Source: Clostridia bacterium (GTDB taxonomy: Bacteria > Bacillota > Clostridia > Oscillospirales > RGIG577). Taken from it: a DNA stretch of 64,000 nucleotides. Location of the stretch: assembly GCA_017513095.1 (NCBI GenBank), contig JAFWDJ010000012.1:62001-126000 (forward strand), given 5' to 3'. Positions 1 to 8,984 of the stretch are shown one piece after another. The stretch's first letter is position 1. Every line of letters begins with the position of its first letter. The translations under genes and the position numbers were made by a program. The notes under the pieces were generated by a model. That model did no database searches and was not told the origin of the DNA. It was given only the letters and a program-made list of their open reading frames with translations.

Positions 1-90
1 ATACTCGCGGGTCTCGGAAGCCAGAAAAAGCCCAAGGACAGCGGCGTTGACGACAGTTATTTCGGAGACATTGAGAAGTTATTCAAGTAA
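1..90 (+). CDS. ftsA: C-terminal end of a probable FtsA (partial)
   Basis: The first 90 bases are an open frame of 29 codons ending in TAA at 88-90, so a gene enters from the left edge. The visible tail is charged and ends in FGDIEKLFK, compatible with a membrane-binding amphipathic end. The identity is inferred almost wholly from position: in Firmicutes the actin-like membrane tether ftsA usually lies just upstream of ftsZ, and the 33-base gap here suggests one operon. The tail alone carries no diagnostic motif. Confidence 0.5.
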   Translation: MLAGLGSQKKPKDSGVDDSYFGDIEKLFK

Positions 91-123
91 TTAGACTTAG
101 ATTAAAGAAGGAGGCTGCAAAAT

Positions 124-1197
124 ATGCCTTTTGAGCTGCAGAATGAGGTTGAAAACGTAGTAAAAATAAAGGTTATAGGCGTCGGAGGCGGCGGCAATAA
201 CGCTTTGAACAGAATGATAAAGGCAAACGTCCGCGGCATCGAATACGTTGCGATAAACACGGACAAGCAGGCGCTCAAACGCTCTCAGGCTACATATAAG
301 ATTTCGATAGGCGAAAAGCTTACCGGAGGCAAGGGCGCGGGCGGCATCCCCGAAAGAGGACAGAAGGCCGCAGAGGAGAGCCGCGAGGAAATAGAGTCCG
401 TTTTAAACGACGTCGATATGGTGTTCATCACCGCCGGCATGGGCGGAGGCACCGGTACGGGCGCCGCTCCCGTAGTTGCGTCTTTGGCAAAGCAGAGAGG
501 CATTCTCACCGTGGGCATCGTTACGAAGCCCTTTGAATTCGAGGGCAAGCGCAAGATGGAGCAGGCCGAAAAGGGCATCGAGCTTTTAAAGGACAGCGTG
601 GACGCTCTCATCCTTATCCCCAACGAGAGATTAAAGCTCGTTACCGATCAGAAGATCACGCTCATCAACGCGTTCCAGATAGCCGACGACGTGCTTTTGC
701 AGGCGCTTCAGAGCATATCGGATCTCATTCAGACCGAGGCTATGATAAATCTTGACTTCGCTGACGTGACCTCCGTAATGAAGGACGCGGGCTACGCTCA
801 TATGGGCATGGGACGCGCGAAGGGCAAGGAGAAGGCGGAGGAAGCGGCTCAGAACGCTATCTCAAGCCCGCTTCTTGAGACGAGCATCAACGGCGCAAAG
901 CGCGTGCTTATAAACTTCACCGGCTCGGCGGACATCGAGCTTTCGGAGATCGAGCTTGCAGCTACGATGATTCAGAAGTCGGCTCATCCCGACGCGAACA
1001 TCATCTTCGGCGTTGCGCTTGACGATTCGCTCGAGGACGAGATCTGCGTTACCGTTATCGCTACGGGCTTCGAGGATACGGAAGGTGCTTCGGGCTCCGA
1101 TTCGGGCAGCCTTTTCGGGGACGGTCCCGCTCCGGCAAAGCAGGAGAACAAGAGCATCGACGACGACTGGAACGTCTTCGGACTTTTCGACAAATAA
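124..1197 (+). CDS. ftsZ: Cell division protein FtsZ
   Basis: FtsZ is the tubulin-like GTPase that polymerises into the Z ring at midcell and recruits the division machinery. The 357-residue product has the N-terminal nucleotide fold with a GGGGNNA loop near residue 22, the tubulin signature GGGTGTG at about 107-113, and the T7 synergy loop NLDFADV at about 207-213. Length is normal for the family. The start follows an AAGGAGG site eight bases upstream. Odd point: the extreme C-terminus ends DDDWNVFGLFDK rather than the usual DIPxFLR-type peptide that contacts FtsA, SepF and ZapA, so partner binding may differ. It is probably cotranscribed with the gene at the left edge and ends at a hairpin terminator shared with feoB. 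Confidence 0.98.
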   Translation: MPFELQNEVENVVKIKVIGVGGGGNNALNRMIKANVRGIEYVAINTDKQALKRSQATYKISIGEKLTGGKGAGGIPERGQKAAEESREEIESVLNDVDMVFITAGMGGGTGTGAAPVVASLAKQRGILTVGIVTKPFEFEGKRKMEQAEKGIELLKDSVDALILIPNERLKLVTDQKITLINAFQIADDVLLQALQSISDLIQTEAMINLDFADVTSVMKDAGYAHMGMGRAKGKEKAEEAAQNAISSPLLETSINGAKRVLINFTGSADIELSEIELAATMIQKSAHPDANIIFGVALDDSLEDEICVTVIATGFEDTEGASGSDSGSLFGDGPAPAKQENKSIDDDWNVFGLFDK

Positions 1198-1210
1198 GAA
1201 AGCATTATTT

Positions 1211-1236
1211 AAAAGCGGGCAGTTCTGCCCGCTTTT
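1211..1236. terminator. Bidirectional terminator between ftsZ and feoB
   Basis: A perfect 11-base stem (AAAAGCGGGCA with its complement) around a short loop, T-rich on both strands, lies between the convergent ends of ftsZ (1197) and feoB (1241), so it can stop transcription from both sides. Confidence 0.85.
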
Positions 1237-1240
1237 ATGT

Positions 1241-3109
1241 TTATAATCCGAACAGCCGCATTATATTTGCGGCGGCGAAGCATAATACGAAGCCGCACGC
1301 GGCGGGTACGAGCATTGACAAGGCAGTCCATCCCGGGCTGCCGCTTTCTTTTTTTATCGTAAGCAGCGTAGTCGAGCAGGGCCAGTGCACAAGGGTAAAA
1401 AGAAGCGTGCATATGGCCGTCGAGACGCTCCAGCCGTTCGCAAGCAACAGCTCGCGCACGCCCGAAAGGCTTTCGATGGCGCATACCGAGCCCGAGGCCA
1501 TATAGCCCATCACGATGAGCGGGAAGACTATCTCGTTTGCGGGAAAGCCTAAAATAAACGCGATAAGTATAACGCCGTCAAGCCCGCAAAGCCGCGCGAA
1601 AGGATCAAGGAACGCGGCGCAGTGCAAAAACAGGCTTTTATCCCCGACGCAGACGTTCGCAAGCAGCCATATCACAAGCCCCGCGGGCGCGGCGACCGAC
1701 GCGGCGCGTCCCAATACGAATATTATCCTGTCCTTAAGGCTTTCCATGATGACGCGGCCGACGCGCGGCATACGATAGGGCGGAAGCTCGAGGATGAACG
1801 ACGAGGGAACGCCGCGAAGGCACGTCACGGACAGAAGCCTTGAGACTAAAAGCGTAAGAAGCACGCCCAAAAGGATCACGCCCGCGAGGATCAGCGCCGG
1901 CACGAGCGTGCCGCCCGTGACGGCGCTCCCCGCGAAGAACATCGTAATAATCGCGATAAGCGAGGGGAAGCGCCCGTTGCAGGGCACGAACGAATTTGTG
2001 ATCATCGCAATAAGCCTCTCGCGCTCGGAGTCGATTATGCGGCAGCCCGAAACGCCCACCGCGTTGCAGCCGAAGCCCATGCACATCGTAAGCGACTGCT
2101 TGCCGCAGGCGCAGGCGCGCCTGAAAACGGAGTCGAGGCAGAAGGCGATGCGCGGCAGATACCCAAGGTCCTCAAGCAGCGCAAAAAGCGGGAAAAATAT
2201 CGCCATCGGCGGAAGCATTACGGCTACGACCCACGTAAGCACGCGGTATACGCCGTCGATGAGCGCGCCCGAAAGCATTTCGGGCAGCGCGGCCGCGCGT
2301 GAGAGCGCGTGAAGATGCTCTCCCAGTGCCGAAAAGAGCGACGAAAGAAGCTCCGACGGGACGTTCGCGCCCGTAATCGTTATCCAGAGTATCAATATAA
2401 GAAAGAGCGCCATTATGGGATACCCCGGCACGCGGCTCGCAAGCATCCGGTCGGCCCGTCTGTCGCGGGACGTGTCCGCGCCGCGCTTTACGCATTCGCG
2501 CGCGATGCGCTCCGCGGCGTTCACATAAGCCGCCGCCTCCTCCTCAAAGGAGGCCCCGGGGGACACGGGGACTTTGAGCGGCGGGACAAAGCCCCCGCCC
2601 GACGCGCGGCGCGCCGCTTCGTTCATAAGCGCCTCAAGGCCGCGGCCGTATCCGGCGCTGCACGCGACGACGGGAACGCAAAGAAGCTCCGACAGGCGGA
2701 AAACGTCTATGTCCACGCCCTTCTTTTTCGCCTCGTCGATGATGTTTAAGCATAGTATGACGCTGTCGGACGCGTTCATTATCTGAAGCGCGAGTATGAG
2801 ATTTCGCTCAAGACACGCCGCGTCGCATACGACGACGGTGACGTCGGCGGCGCCGCTTTTAATATATTCGGCGGCCATGCGTTCGTCCGCGGATGAGCCG
2901 TAAAGCGAATATGCGCCCGGCGTATCGACAATCGTAAACGTCCGCCCGCCGCGGCGGCAGCGTCCCGAAACGCAGTCCACCGTTTTGCCCGACCAGTTCC
3001 CCGTGTGGCGGTGCTGATGTGTAAGCCTGTTGAATATCGTCGACTTTCCGACGTTGGGATTGCCCGCGAGGGCAATTACCGCGCCGTCCTTTAAATCGTT
3101 TTCGATAAT
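1241..3109 (-). CDS. feoB: Ferrous iron transport protein FeoB (non-AUG start)
   Basis: FeoB is the membrane GTP-binding ferrous iron permease. Reading from the proposed start gives about 622 residues: G1 motif GNPNVGKST at about 15-23, G3 DTPG, G4-like NIID, then a hydrophobic membrane half with the conserved CxGFGCN-type segment (MCMGFGCNAVG). The conserved N-terminus extends well beyond the first in-frame ATG (at 2980), which would delete the G1 loop. No ATG, GTG or TTG exists in frame upstream of it, whereas a full GGAGGTGAT ribosome site lies directly before ATT (3107-3109) and ATC (3104-3106), so one of these is the likely start. The start overlaps the end of feoA, giving a coupled feoAB operon. 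Iron (Fur-type) control is expected but I saw no clear operator. Confidence 0.93.
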   Translation of the reverse strand: MIENDLKDGAVIALAGNPNVGKSTIFNRLTHQHRHTGNWSGKTVDCVSGRCRRGGRTFTIVDTPGAYSLYGSSADERMAAEYIKSGAADVTVVVCDAACLERNLILALQIMNASDSVILCLNIIDEAKKKGVDIDVFRLSELLCVPVVACSAGYGRGLEALMNEAARRASGGGFVPPLKVPVSPGASFEEEAAAYVNAAERIARECVKRGADTSRDRRADRMLASRVPGYPIMALFLILILWITITGANVPSELLSSLFSALGEHLHALSRAAALPEMLSGALIDGVYRVLTWVVAVMLPPMAIFFPLFALLEDLGYLPRIAFCLDSVFRRACACGKQSLTMCMGFGCNAVGVSGCRIIDSERERLIAMITNSFVPCNGRFPSLIAIITMFFAGSAVTGGTLVPALILAGVILLGVLLTLLVSRLLSVTCLRGVPSSFILELPPYRMPRVGRVIMESLKDRIIFVLGRAASVAAPAGLVIWLLANVCVGDKSLFLHCAAFLDPFARLCGLDGVILIAFILGFPANEIVFPLIVMGYMASGSVCAIESLSGVRELLLANGWSVSTAICTLLFTLVHWPCSTTLLTIKKESGSPGWTALSMLVPAACGFVLCFAAANIMRLFGL

Positions 3110-3333
3110 ATCACCTCCCGCGCGTCGCGTGCGCGCACGGCAATTACCGCGCCGTGGATAAGATACGCCCTCGGGTCTCCCGACGGGGCCGCGTATTCGC
3201 AGCGAACGCGAGTGCCGGGCACGAGCCCTATATCGGTAAACCTGCGGAGCATGGCGCCTTCGGATTCTATCCTCAGCACGTACGCGCTTTCTCCCGCCGG
3301 AAGCGAGGCAAGCGTAAGATCATGTGTATTCAT
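3091..3333 (-). CDS. feoA: Ferrous iron transport protein FeoA
   Basis: FeoA is a small SH3-like cytoplasmic protein required for FeoB-mediated iron uptake. The 80-residue product has the family pattern: a short N-terminus followed by LPAGESAYVLRI, the RRFTDIGLVPGTRV segment, and a C-terminal AVIAVRARDAREVIL strand. Length matches the family. It starts at ATG after AAAGAGG and its last bases contain the ribosome site of feoB, so the two are translationally coupled. Confidence 0.93.
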   Translation of the reverse strand: MNTHDLTLASLPAGESAYVLRIESEGAMLRRFTDIGLVPGTRVRCEYAAPSGDPRAYLIHGAVIAVRARDAREVILSKTI

Positions 3334-3488
3334 ATAAAATAAGCCTCTTTTCGCTTAGACGGTCGCTTTAATATATGAAAAAACGCGCGTGCCCGTGACT
3401 TCGTAAGATTTGTCTTGCATTTGCCGCCTATTATATATAAAATTAAATTTATAGGATATTTTACTAAGAAACTTACGGAGGTGACGAC

Positions 3489-5021
3489 ATGCCTTCAAAC
3501 GTCGTAAGTCTCGCCTTGAACGGCATAGACGCGATAAAAATAAACGTGGAGATAGACACGGCGAACGCGATACCGGCGTTCGAGATAGTGGGCCTTCCCG
3601 ACGCGGCCGTAAAGGAGTCGCGCGAGAGGGTAAAGCTTGCGCTACGAAACAGCAGGCTTTATTTCCCCATCGCAAGGCTCACGGCAAATCTTGCTCCCGG
3701 CGGCGTAAAGAAGGAGGGCCCGATATACGACCTTCCGATAGCCGTGGGCATAATGATGCTGGAGGGCCGCATTGACCCGAACGCGGCCGATAAATCCGCC
3801 TTTGTGGGCGAGCTTTCGCTCGACGGCAGGGTGTGCCGCATAGACGGCGTGCTGCCCATGACGATAGGCGCAATGAAAATGGGCATAGAACGCCTTTTCG
3901 TGCCGTACGACAACGCGCGCGAGGCTTCGGCCGTGGCAGGCATCGAGGTGTACGGCGTAAAGGATTTAAACGAGCTTTACGATCATCTTTTGGGACACGA
4001 AAAGATTGAGCCGACGGAGTCCGTGCCGTTCGAGATAAACGACCCGTCCGAGATACTGGGCGATTTTTCGGAGGTCAGAGGCCAGGACAGCGTAAAGCGC
4101 GGCCTTGAGATCGCCTGCTCGGGCTTTCACAACGTGCTTATGATAGGCTCTCCCGGCAGCGGCAAGAGTATGCTCGCGAAGCGCATACCGACGATAATGC
4201 CGCCTATAACCTTCGAGGAGGCCATCGACGTGACGCAGGTATATTCCGTCGCGGGGCTTTTGTCGGAAAACTCGCCCATCGTTGGGATAAGGCCGTTCCG
4301 TTCGCCGCATCACACGATATCGCCGGTAGGTCTTTCGGGCGGCGGCAAGGTGCCGCGTCCGGGCGAGGTGTCGCTTGCGCATCACGGCGTGCTGTTTTTA
4401 GACGAGCTGCCAGAATTTCAGAAAAACGCGTTAGAGATACTGCGCCAGCCGCTCGAGGACGGACAGGTAACGATAACGCGCGTCGGCGGCACGATAACGT
4501 ATCCGTGTGATTTCATGCTTGTCTGCGCGATGAACCCGTGCCGCTGCGGATACTTAGGCCATCCCACGCGCAAATGCACCTGTTCGGAGCTTTCCGTAAC
4601 GAAGTATCTTTCAAAGATATCGGGCCCGCTTCTTGACAGAATAGACCTTCATCTCGAAACGGCGCCCGTGCCGTACGAGGCGCTTTCCTCAAAGGAAGCG
4701 GCCGAAACGTCGAAACGTGTGCTGGAGCGCGTGAACCGCGCCCGCGAGATACAGAAGGAGCGCTTCAAGGGCACGAAGACGCGCTTCAACGGCAGGCTTA
4801 CGTCGTCGCAGATACGCGAGTTCTGCCGCCTTGGCGAAAAGGAGAACGAAGTGATGAAGAACGCCTTCGAGCGCCTGTCGCTTTCGGCGCGCGCCCACGA
4901 CAAGATACTGCGCGTGTCGCGCACCATAGCCGACCTTGACGGAAAATCCGACATAGAAGTAAAGCACATCCTTGAGGCCATCTCGTATAGAAGCCTCGAC
5001 AGAAAGTACTTTTCGGCGTGA
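3489..5021 (+). CDS. YifB/ComM family Mg-chelatase-like AAA+ ATPase
   Basis: The 510-residue protein belongs to the YifB/ComM family: N-terminal ChlI-like domain (about 20-140), central AAA+ domain with Walker A GSPGSGKS at about 218-226 and Walker B FLDELPEF near 303, and the C-terminal Mg-chelatase module (400-500). A cysteine-rich CxxxxCRCGY...CTC segment sits after the Walker B region, as in homologues. In transformable bacteria ComM is a hexameric helicase that extends branch migration during recombination of incoming DNA; that role is inferred here, and comEC at the right edge is consistent with a DNA-uptake system. The start follows CGGAGGTGA. It is monocistronic in appearance. Confidence 0.93.
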   Translation: MPSNVVSLALNGIDAIKINVEIDTANAIPAFEIVGLPDAAVKESRERVKLALRNSRLYFPIARLTANLAPGGVKKEGPIYDLPIAVGIMMLEGRIDPNAADKSAFVGELSLDGRVCRIDGVLPMTIGAMKMGIERLFVPYDNAREASAVAGIEVYGVKDLNELYDHLLGHEKIEPTESVPFEINDPSEILGDFSEVRGQDSVKRGLEIACSGFHNVLMIGSPGSGKSMLAKRIPTIMPPITFEEAIDVTQVYSVAGLLSENSPIVGIRPFRSPHHTISPVGLSGGGKVPRPGEVSLAHHGVLFLDELPEFQKNALEILRQPLEDGQVTITRVGGTITYPCDFMLVCAMNPCRCGYLGHPTRKCTCSELSVTKYLSKISGPLLDRIDLHLETAPVPYEALSSKEAAETSKRVLERVNRAREIQKERFKGTKTRFNGRLTSSQIREFCRLGEKENEVMKNAFERLSLSARAHDKILRVSRTIADLDGKSDIEVKHILEAISYRSLDRKYFSA

Positions 5022-5204
5022 TTTTCTGATAAAAACGGCCCGAAACGCCGCGTTTTTGAGGGCGCTATTGGCAAATTTGCGATAATCGAACCCGACTTAT
5101 GCAAAAAGTGCCCTAAAAGTGCGTGCGAAATCCGTGATTTTTGATGAAAATGAAAGAAAACGGACGAAAACACGCAAAACCGTTATTTTTATCGAAAAAA
5201 AGTA

Positions 5205-5233
5205 TTTACTTATTAAATTAAAAATGATAAAGT
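5205..5233 (+). promoter_or_regulatory. Possible promoter of the pyruvate:ferredoxin oxidoreductase gene
   Basis: TTTACT and TAAAGT separated by 17 bases in an A/T-rich stretch 60 bases before the gene. The match to the sigma-A consensus is partial, and a nearby TATATT could serve instead. The rest of the 274-base gap (5022-5295) shows only an imperfect hairpin near 5034-5060, possibly the yifB terminator. Confidence 0.35.
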
Positions 5234-5295
5234 ATATTCACAATGTTATTTTTACAATGGGATTTTGTATCCAGAATATTTAGGAGGTATTTCAC

Positions 5296-8200
5296 GTGGC
5301 GAGAGCTAAAAAAACCATGGACGGCAATACCGCGGCGGCTTGGGTGTCGTACCCGTTTTCGGAAGTTGCCGCAATTTTCCCCATCACGCCTTCATCTGTA
5401 ATGGCAGAGCTTACCGATGAATGGGCTGCAAACGGAAAGAAGAATTTATTCGGTCAGGAAGTTAAGGTCGTTGAGATGCAGTCGGAGGGCGGCGCTGCAG
5501 GTGCGCTGCACGGTTCGCTTGCATCTGGTGCGCTTACGACGACTTATACCGCTTCGCAGGGTCTGCTTCTCATGATACCGAATCTTTACAAGATAGCAGG
5601 CGAGATGCTCCCCGCCGTACTCAACGTATCGGCAAGAGCCATAGCAACTCACGCGCTTTCCATTTTCGGCGACCATTCGGACGTTATGGCATGCCGTCAG
5701 ACGGGCTTTGCACTTCTTTGCTCCAATGACGCTCAGGAGGTCATGGACCTCGGCGCAGTAGCGCATCTTTCGGCTATAAAGGGACGCGTGCCGTTCATTC
5801 ACTTCTTCGACGGCTTCAGAACGTCTCATGAGATATCCAAGATAGAGGTTTGGGACGACGCCGATTTAAGAGATATGCTCGACTTCGACGCAGTTGACGC
5901 GTTCAGAAAGTCTTCGATGAACCCCGAGCGCCCGATACTCAGAGGCACCGCGCAGAACCCCGATATATTCTTCCAGGCAAGCGAAGCGTCCAACCGCTTC
6001 TACGCTGTTCTTCCCGCGCTCGTTGAGTCCTATATGGATAAGGTGAACGCGAAGATCGGCACGAATTACAAGCTGTTCAACTACTACGGCGCGCCCGACG
6101 CAAAGAACGTTATCGTTGCAATGGGCTCCGTATGCGATACCATAGAGGAAACCGTTGACTACTTAAACGCAAAGGGCGAAAAGGTCGGCCTTCTCAAGGT
6201 TAGACTTTACAGACCGTTCTCCGTTGAGCACTTCTTAAAGGAGCTCCCCGCTACCGTTGAGAAGATTGCAGTGCTCGACAGAACGAAGGAGCCCGGCGCT
6301 ACCGGCGAGCCCTTATTCCTCGACGTATGCGCTGCATACGCAGGCAAGAAGGATGCTCCCATGATCGTTGCCGGCCGCTATGGTCTCGGCTCCAAGGATA
6401 CCATTCCCTCGCACATCTTAAGCGTATACGAGAACTTAAAGGCAGACGAGCCGAAGACGAAGTTCACGATCTCCATCGTTGACGACGTTACGAATCTCTC
6501 GCTCCCCGTTACCGAGGATATCGACACCGCTCCCGAGGGCACCATCTCCTGCAAGTTCTGGGGTCTCGGCTCCGACGGCACCGTAGGCGCCAACAAGAAC
6601 TCGATAAAGATAATCGGCGACAACACCGATATGTACGCTCAGGCATACTTCTCGTATGACTCGAAGAAGTCGGGCGGTATCACCACGTCGCACTTAAGAT
6701 TCGGCAAGAAGCCGATAAAGTCCACCTATCTTATTGATAAGGCAGACTTCGTAGCATGCCACAACCAGAGCTACGTATACAAATATGACATGATCGGCGA
6801 CATTAAGCCCGGCGGCACCTTCCTTCTCAATACCGTATGGAAGGAAAGCGAGCTTGACGAAAAGCTCCCCGGCGAGATGAAGGCTTACATCGCCAACAAC
6901 AACATAAACTTCTACATCGTTGACGGCGTTGAGATAGCAAGAGAGCTCGGCCTTGGCAACCGCATCAACATGGTGCTCCAGGCTGCGTTCTTCAAGCTTG
7001 CGAACATTATCCCGATCGACGACGCAGTTAAATACATGAAGGCTGCAGTTGAAAAGACCTACGGCGCAAAGGGCGAGAAGGTCGTTAAGATGAACTGCGA
7101 CGCTATCGACCGCGGCGTATCCTCGGCCGTTAAGGTAAACGTACCCGCGTCGTGGAAGAACGCAAAGGCAGAGGCTGCCGCAAAGCGTGACGTTCCCGAA
7201 TTTATCGAAAAGATACTCATCCCCGTAAACAGCTTAAAGGGCGACAAGCTCCCCGTATCCACGTTCGTGGGACGCGAGGACGGCCATCTTGAGGTAGGCA
7301 GCTCGGCATACGAGAAGCGCGGCATCGCGGTAGACGTTCCCGAGTGGACCCCCGAGAACTGTGCACAGTGCAACCGCTGCGCTATCGTTTGTCCGCACGC
7401 GGCGATCCGCCCGATAGTTTACACCGAAGCTGAGGCAACATCGGCTCCCGCTGATACGAAGTACGCTCCCAAGTTCGTGGGCAAGGGCGTTGAGAATTTC
7501 AAGTTCTCCATCGCCGTTTCCCCGCTCGACTGCACGGGCTGCGGCAACTGCGCTAACATCTGCCCCGGCAATAAGGGCGGCAAGGCTCTCAACATGAAGT
7601 CCATCGAAAGCCAGATGCCTCAGCAGGCAGCTTACGACTACGCCGTAAAGCTTCCGCCCAAGGAGCTTCCGTTCGCAAGAGATACCGTTAAGGGCTCGCA
7701 GTTCGTACAGCCGCTGCTCGAATACTCCGGCGCATGCGCAGGCTGCGGCGAGACGCCTTACGCAAAGCTCGTAACTCAGCTCTTCGGCGAGAGAGCATAC
7801 ATCGCAAACGCTACCGGCTGCTCGTCCATCTGGGGCGGCTCGGCTCCCTCCACTCCGTACACGAAGAATCACGACGGACGCGGCCCGGCATGGTCCAACT
7901 CCCTCTTCGAGGATAACGCTGAGTACGGCCTCGGCATGTACACCGGCGCAGAGCACATCCGCGCTCGTCTCGTAAATGTTGCCGACGCTCTTTCGGCTAC
8001 CTGCGGCGACGAAGGCTTAAAGGCTCTCGTTTCCGAGTGGAAAGCGGCAGCATCGAACAGCAAGACCTCGATGGACGCAACGGCTAAGCTCGTTTCGGCA
8101 TTAGAGGCTTACGCTCCGAAGAACGACACCGAAAAGGCTCAGAAGGAAGAGCTCTTAAAGGATAAGGAATACATGGCTAAGAAGTCCATGTGGATATTCG

Positions 8201-8829
8201 GCGGCGACGGCTGGGCATACGATATCGGCTTCGGCGGTCTCGACCACGTTATAGCATCCGGCGAGAACGTAAACATTCTCGTATTCGATACCGAGGTTTA
8301 CTCCAACACGGGCGGCCAGTCCTCGAAGTCGACTCCGAGAGGCGCCGTTGCACAGTTCGCGGCTGCCGGAAAGGCTAACCGCAAGAAGGACCTCGCGGGC
8401 ATCGCAATGTCCTACGGCAACGTATACGTGGCTTCCATCGCTATGGGCTCCGACTACAACCAGTGCGTGAAGGCTTTAGTTGAGGCTGAAAGCTACGAAG
8501 GACCCTCGCTCATCATCGCTTACGCTACCTGCATCAACCACGGTATGACGGCAGGCATGGGCTTTGCTCAGCGTGAGACGAAGGCGGCCGTTGATTCCGG
8601 TTACTGGTTCAACTTCCGCTACGACCCGCGCAAGAAGGCAGCCGGCGAAAATCCGTTCATGCTCGACTCCAAGGAGCCCACGAAGCCGTATCGCGACTTT
8701 ATCGGCTCTCAGGTACGCTACACCTCGCTCGTGAGAAACTTCCCCGAGCGCGCAAAGGTGCTCTTCGAGTATGCGGAGCAGGATTCGAAGGAACGTTATC
8801 AGGCATTAAAGAAGCTTGCTGAGCAGTAA
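5296..8829 (+). CDS. nifJ: Pyruvate:ferredoxin (flavodoxin) oxidoreductase
   Basis: This is the one-polypeptide pyruvate:ferredoxin oxidoreductase, which oxidatively decarboxylates pyruvate to acetyl-CoA and CO2 and reduces ferredoxin, the central oxidative step of anaerobic sugar fermentation. The 1177 residues carry all expected modules: N-terminal domain with FPITPSS, a domain II near 260-410, two 4Fe-4S ferredoxin motifs (CAQCNRCAIVCP about 685-696 and CTGCGNCANICPG about 745-757), a further CAGCGETP cluster ligand region near 815, and the TPP domain with GDGWAYDIG near 969 and EVYSNTGGQ. The start is GTG, placed eight bases after TAGGAGGT. Highly expressed codon use and its own terminator suggest a strong single-gene transcript. 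Confidence 0.98.
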   Translation: MARAKKTMDGNTAAAWVSYPFSEVAAIFPITPSSVMAELTDEWAANGKKNLFGQEVKVVEMQSEGGAAGALHGSLASGALTTTYTASQGLLLMIPNLYKIAGEMLPAVLNVSARAIATHALSIFGDHSDVMACRQTGFALLCSNDAQEVMDLGAVAHLSAIKGRVPFIHFFDGFRTSHEISKIEVWDDADLRDMLDFDAVDAFRKSSMNPERPILRGTAQNPDIFFQASEASNRFYAVLPALVESYMDKVNAKIGTNYKLFNYYGAPDAKNVIVAMGSVCDTIEETVDYLNAKGEKVGLLKVRLYRPFSVEHFLKELPATVEKIAVLDRTKEPGATGEPLFLDVCAAYAGKKDAPMIVAGRYGLGSKDTIPSHILSVYENLKADEPKTKFTISIVDDVTNLSLPVTEDIDTAPEGTISCKFWGLGSDGTVGANKNSIKIIGDNTDMYAQAYFSYDSKKSGGITTSHLRFGKKPIKSTYLIDKADFVACHNQSYVYKYDMIGDIKPGGTFLLNTVWKESELDEKLPGEMKAYIANNNINFYIVDGVEIARELGLGNRINMVLQAAFFKLANIIPIDDAVKYMKAAVEKTYGAKGEKVVKMNCDAIDRGVSSAVKVNVPASWKNAKAEAAAKRDVPEFIEKILIPVNSLKGDKLPVSTFVGREDGHLEVGSSAYEKRGIAVDVPEWTPENCAQCNRCAIVCPHAAIRPIVYTEAEATSAPADTKYAPKFVGKGVENFKFSIAVSPLDCTGCGNCANICPGNKGGKALNMKSIESQMPQQAAYDYAVKLPPKELPFARDTVKGSQFVQPLLEYSGACAGCGETPYAKLVTQLFGERAYIANATGCSSIWGGSAPSTPYTKNHDGRGPAWSNSLFEDNAEYGLGMYTGAEHIRARLVNVADALSATCGDEGLKALVSEWKAAASNSKTSMDATAKLVSALEAYAPKNDTEKAQKEELLKDKEYMAKKSMWIFGGDGWAYDIGFGGLDHVIASGENVNILVFDTEVYSNTGGQSSKSTPRGAVAQFAAAGKANRKKDLAGIAMSYGNVYVASIAMGSDYNQCVKALVEAESYEGPSLIIAYATCINHGMTAGMGFAQRETKAAVDSGYWFNFRYDPRKKAAGENPFMLDSKEPTKPYRDFIGSQVRYTSLVRNFPERAKVLFEYAEQDSKERYQALKKLAEQ

Positions 8830-8837
8830 GATCAAAT

Positions 8838-8870
8838 AAAAAGCGTCGGGGGAAACCCCGACGCTTTTTT
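8838..8870 (+). terminator. Terminator of the pyruvate:ferredoxin oxidoreductase gene
   Basis: Strong GC stem (AAAAAGCGTCGGGG with its complement) around a GAAA tetraloop, followed by six T, nine bases after the stop codon. Confidence 0.95.
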
Positions 8871-8885
8871 GTATCAGCGCGATTA

Positions 8886-8914
8886 TTGACACGGCGGCGG
8901 CTGTCTGATATAAT
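8886..8914 (+). promoter_or_regulatory. Consensus sigma-A promoter
   Basis: A perfect TTGACA (8886-8891) and perfect TATAAT (8909-8914) separated by 17 bases. Transcription should begin near 8921, only eight bases before a terminator-like hairpin. Confidence 0.85.
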
Positions 8915-8928
8915 ACTTAATGCAAACA

Positions 8929-8965
8929 AAGGCGTTTCGTGAATGTCGAAGCGCCTTTATTTTTT
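8929..8965 (+). terminator. Hairpin with T-run just after the promoter (attenuator or short-RNA terminator)
   Basis: AAAGGCGTTTCG pairs with CGAAGCGCCTTT (one G-T pair) around a short loop and is followed by TATTTTTT. It lies between the consensus promoter and the hydrolase start at 8985, so transcripts would meet it within about 45 bases. Confidence 0.6.
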
Positions 8966-8984
8966 GAGATACGGATGTGATATT

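Noticed and set aside
2980-3109. Possibility that feoB is truncated or frameshifted
   Set aside because: The frame continues unbroken upstream of the first ATG through a complete G1 motif to a ribosome site; a non-AUG start explains it better.
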